From: an uncultured Eubacteriales bacterium
GTDB lineage: Bacteria; Bacillota; Clostridia; Oscillospirales; Acutalibacteraceae
Reading direction: 5' to 3'
Length of the DNA stretch: 5,480 nt
NCBI GenBank assembly: GCA_934445015.1
Contig: CAKSDJ010000068.1
Location: forward strand, 1-5,480
Part shown: positions 4,725 to 5,480 of the stretch, piece by piece
Layout: each line of letters starts with the position of its first letter
How positions within the stretch are numbered: position 1 is the stretch's first letter
Position numbers and translations under genes: made by a program
The notes under the pieces: model-generated
Told to the model about the DNA's origin: nothing
Database searches by the model: none
What the model saw: only the letters and a program-made list of their open reading frames with translations

Positions 4725-5480
4725 ATGTACAAAATCGCAACGAAAAAAGAACTCAATCCGACAGTTACGCAAATGGAAATTGTCGCTCCGCTTGTAGCAA
4801 ACAAAGCGTTGCCCGGTCAGTTTATTATTTTGCGTGTTGATGAATCGGGCGAGCGTATTCCGCTTACCGTAGCGGGAACCGACAAACAAAACGGAACGGT
4901 TAAAATAATTTTTCAGATTGTAGGCGCTACTACCGAAAAGTTAAATCATAAGTCTGCCGGTGAATATCTGCAGGATTTTGTAGGACCGCTTGGTGTTGCA
5001 ACACACATTGACGGTCTTAAAAAGGTTTGTATAGTAGGCGGCGGTGTAGGTTGTGCAATTGCTATGCCTATTGCACAGGAACTCCACGCGCAGGGCGCAG
5101 AAGTTACAAGTATAATAGGTTTCAGAAATAAAGATCTGGTAATACTTGAGGACGAATTCAACGCTTGCTCTGACAAACTTTATCTTATGACCGATGACGG
5201 TTCTTACGGCAGACACGGCAATGTTTGTGTACCGCTTGCCGAAATGCTTGAAAACGGCACGGAATTTGATATGATAATAACCATAGGTCCGCTTATTATG
5301 ATGAAGTTTGTAGTTGAAACCGCAAGACCGTACAATATACCCGTTACAGCATCTATGAACCCGATTATGATCGACGGCACGGGTATGTGCGGCGGTTGCA
5401 GACTTACACTTAACCAGGACGGCAAAAAGGTTACAAAATTTGCCTGTGTTGACGGTCCTGACTTTAACGGTTATGAAATA
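4725..5480 (+). CDS. nfnA: NADH-dependent ferredoxin:NADP+ oxidoreductase small subunit NfnA (3' end outside window)
   Basis: The first 252 residues of the small subunit of Nfn, a flavin-based electron-bifurcating enzyme that couples NADH, ferredoxin and NADP(H). No stop occurs before the window end; I estimate that roughly 30 residues are missing. Residues 1-98 form the FAD-binding barrel with the phrase ERIPLTVAG (43-51). Residues 101-111 (VCIVGGGVGCA) start the NAD-binding domain. The C-terminal cluster motif is D217-x4-C222-x2-C225-x15-C241 (MIDGTGMCGGC ... FACVDGPDF). The related dihydroorotate dehydrogenase subunit PyrK uses Cys at the first position. Asp there is the known Nfn signature, in which the [2Fe-2S] cluster has one Asp and three Cys ligands, so PyrK is unlikely. 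AGGAG at 4711-4715 lies 9 nt before the ATG. No good promoter is seen between adh and this gene, so it may be partly cotranscribed with adh. nfnB is expected downstream. Confidence 0.88.
   Translation, partial: MYKIATKKELNPTVTQMEIVAPLVANKALPGQFIILRVDESGERIPLTVAGTDKQNGTVKIIFQIVGATTEKLNHKSAGEYLQDFVGPLGVATHIDGLKKVCIVGGGVGCAIAMPIAQELHAQGAEVTSIIGFRNKDLVILEDEFNACSDKLYLMTDDGSYGRHGNVCVPLAEMLENGTEFDMIITIGPLIMMKFVVETARPYNIPVTASMNPIMIDGTGMCGGCRLTLNQDGKKVTKFACVDGPDFNGYEI

Noticed and set aside
4593..5425. Antisense frames opposite the end of adh and nfnA
   Set aside because: They are shadows of the + strand frame, which runs from 4725 to the window end without a stop and has clear NfnA motifs.
1..5480. 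Mobile element, CRISPR, defence system, tRNA or rRNA
   Set aside because: No transposase, terminal repeats, spaced direct repeats, cloverleaf or conserved rRNA sequence was seen. The genes are ordinary transport and metabolic ones.

Overview
The window looks like a piece of chromosome from an anaerobic, Gram-positive, low-to-moderate-GC Firmicute. It most resembles Clostridia of the Oscillospiraceae/Ruminococcaceae type. The reasons are purine-rich Shine-Dalgarno sequences before every start, a lipoprotein form of the polyamine-binding protein, a clostridial-style iron alcohol dehydrogenase, and the small subunit of an NADH-dependent ferredoxin:NADP+ reductase (Nfn). The lineage is inferred from style and gene content. 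I cannot name a genus.

Positions 1-3140 hold the end of a spermidine/putrescine ABC importer operon in the order potA (C-terminal part only), potB, potC, potD, all on the + strand. Each gene overlaps the next by 4 or 8 nt. A strong intrinsic terminator closes the operon 5 nt after the potD stop. PotA is the ATPase, PotB and PotC are the two permeases with EAA loops, and PotD is the lipid-anchored binding protein. Together they make a complete importer.

Positions 3141-3406 carry no gene. They hold a promoter that matches the sigma-A consensus at both hexamers with 17-bp spacing, a predicted leader of about 165 nt, and several short perfect palindromes that may be operators or RNA hairpins.

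Positions 3407-4630 encode a 407-residue iron-dependent (type III) alcohol dehydrogenase. A 13-bp RNA hairpin with a poor U-tract lies in the 94-nt gap after it. Positions 4725-5480 encode the first 252 residues of NfnA, which runs off the window end; nfnB would be expected next.

The alcohol dehydrogenase and Nfn make sense together as redox disposal. The dehydrogenase would oxidise NAD(P)H by reducing an aldehyde, and Nfn would balance NADH, NADPH and reduced ferredoxin. I see no mobile element, CRISPR array, tRNA, rRNA or defence system, and no clear sign of an undescribed multi-gene system. The least explained part is the palindrome-rich control region and leader before the alcohol dehydrogenase.
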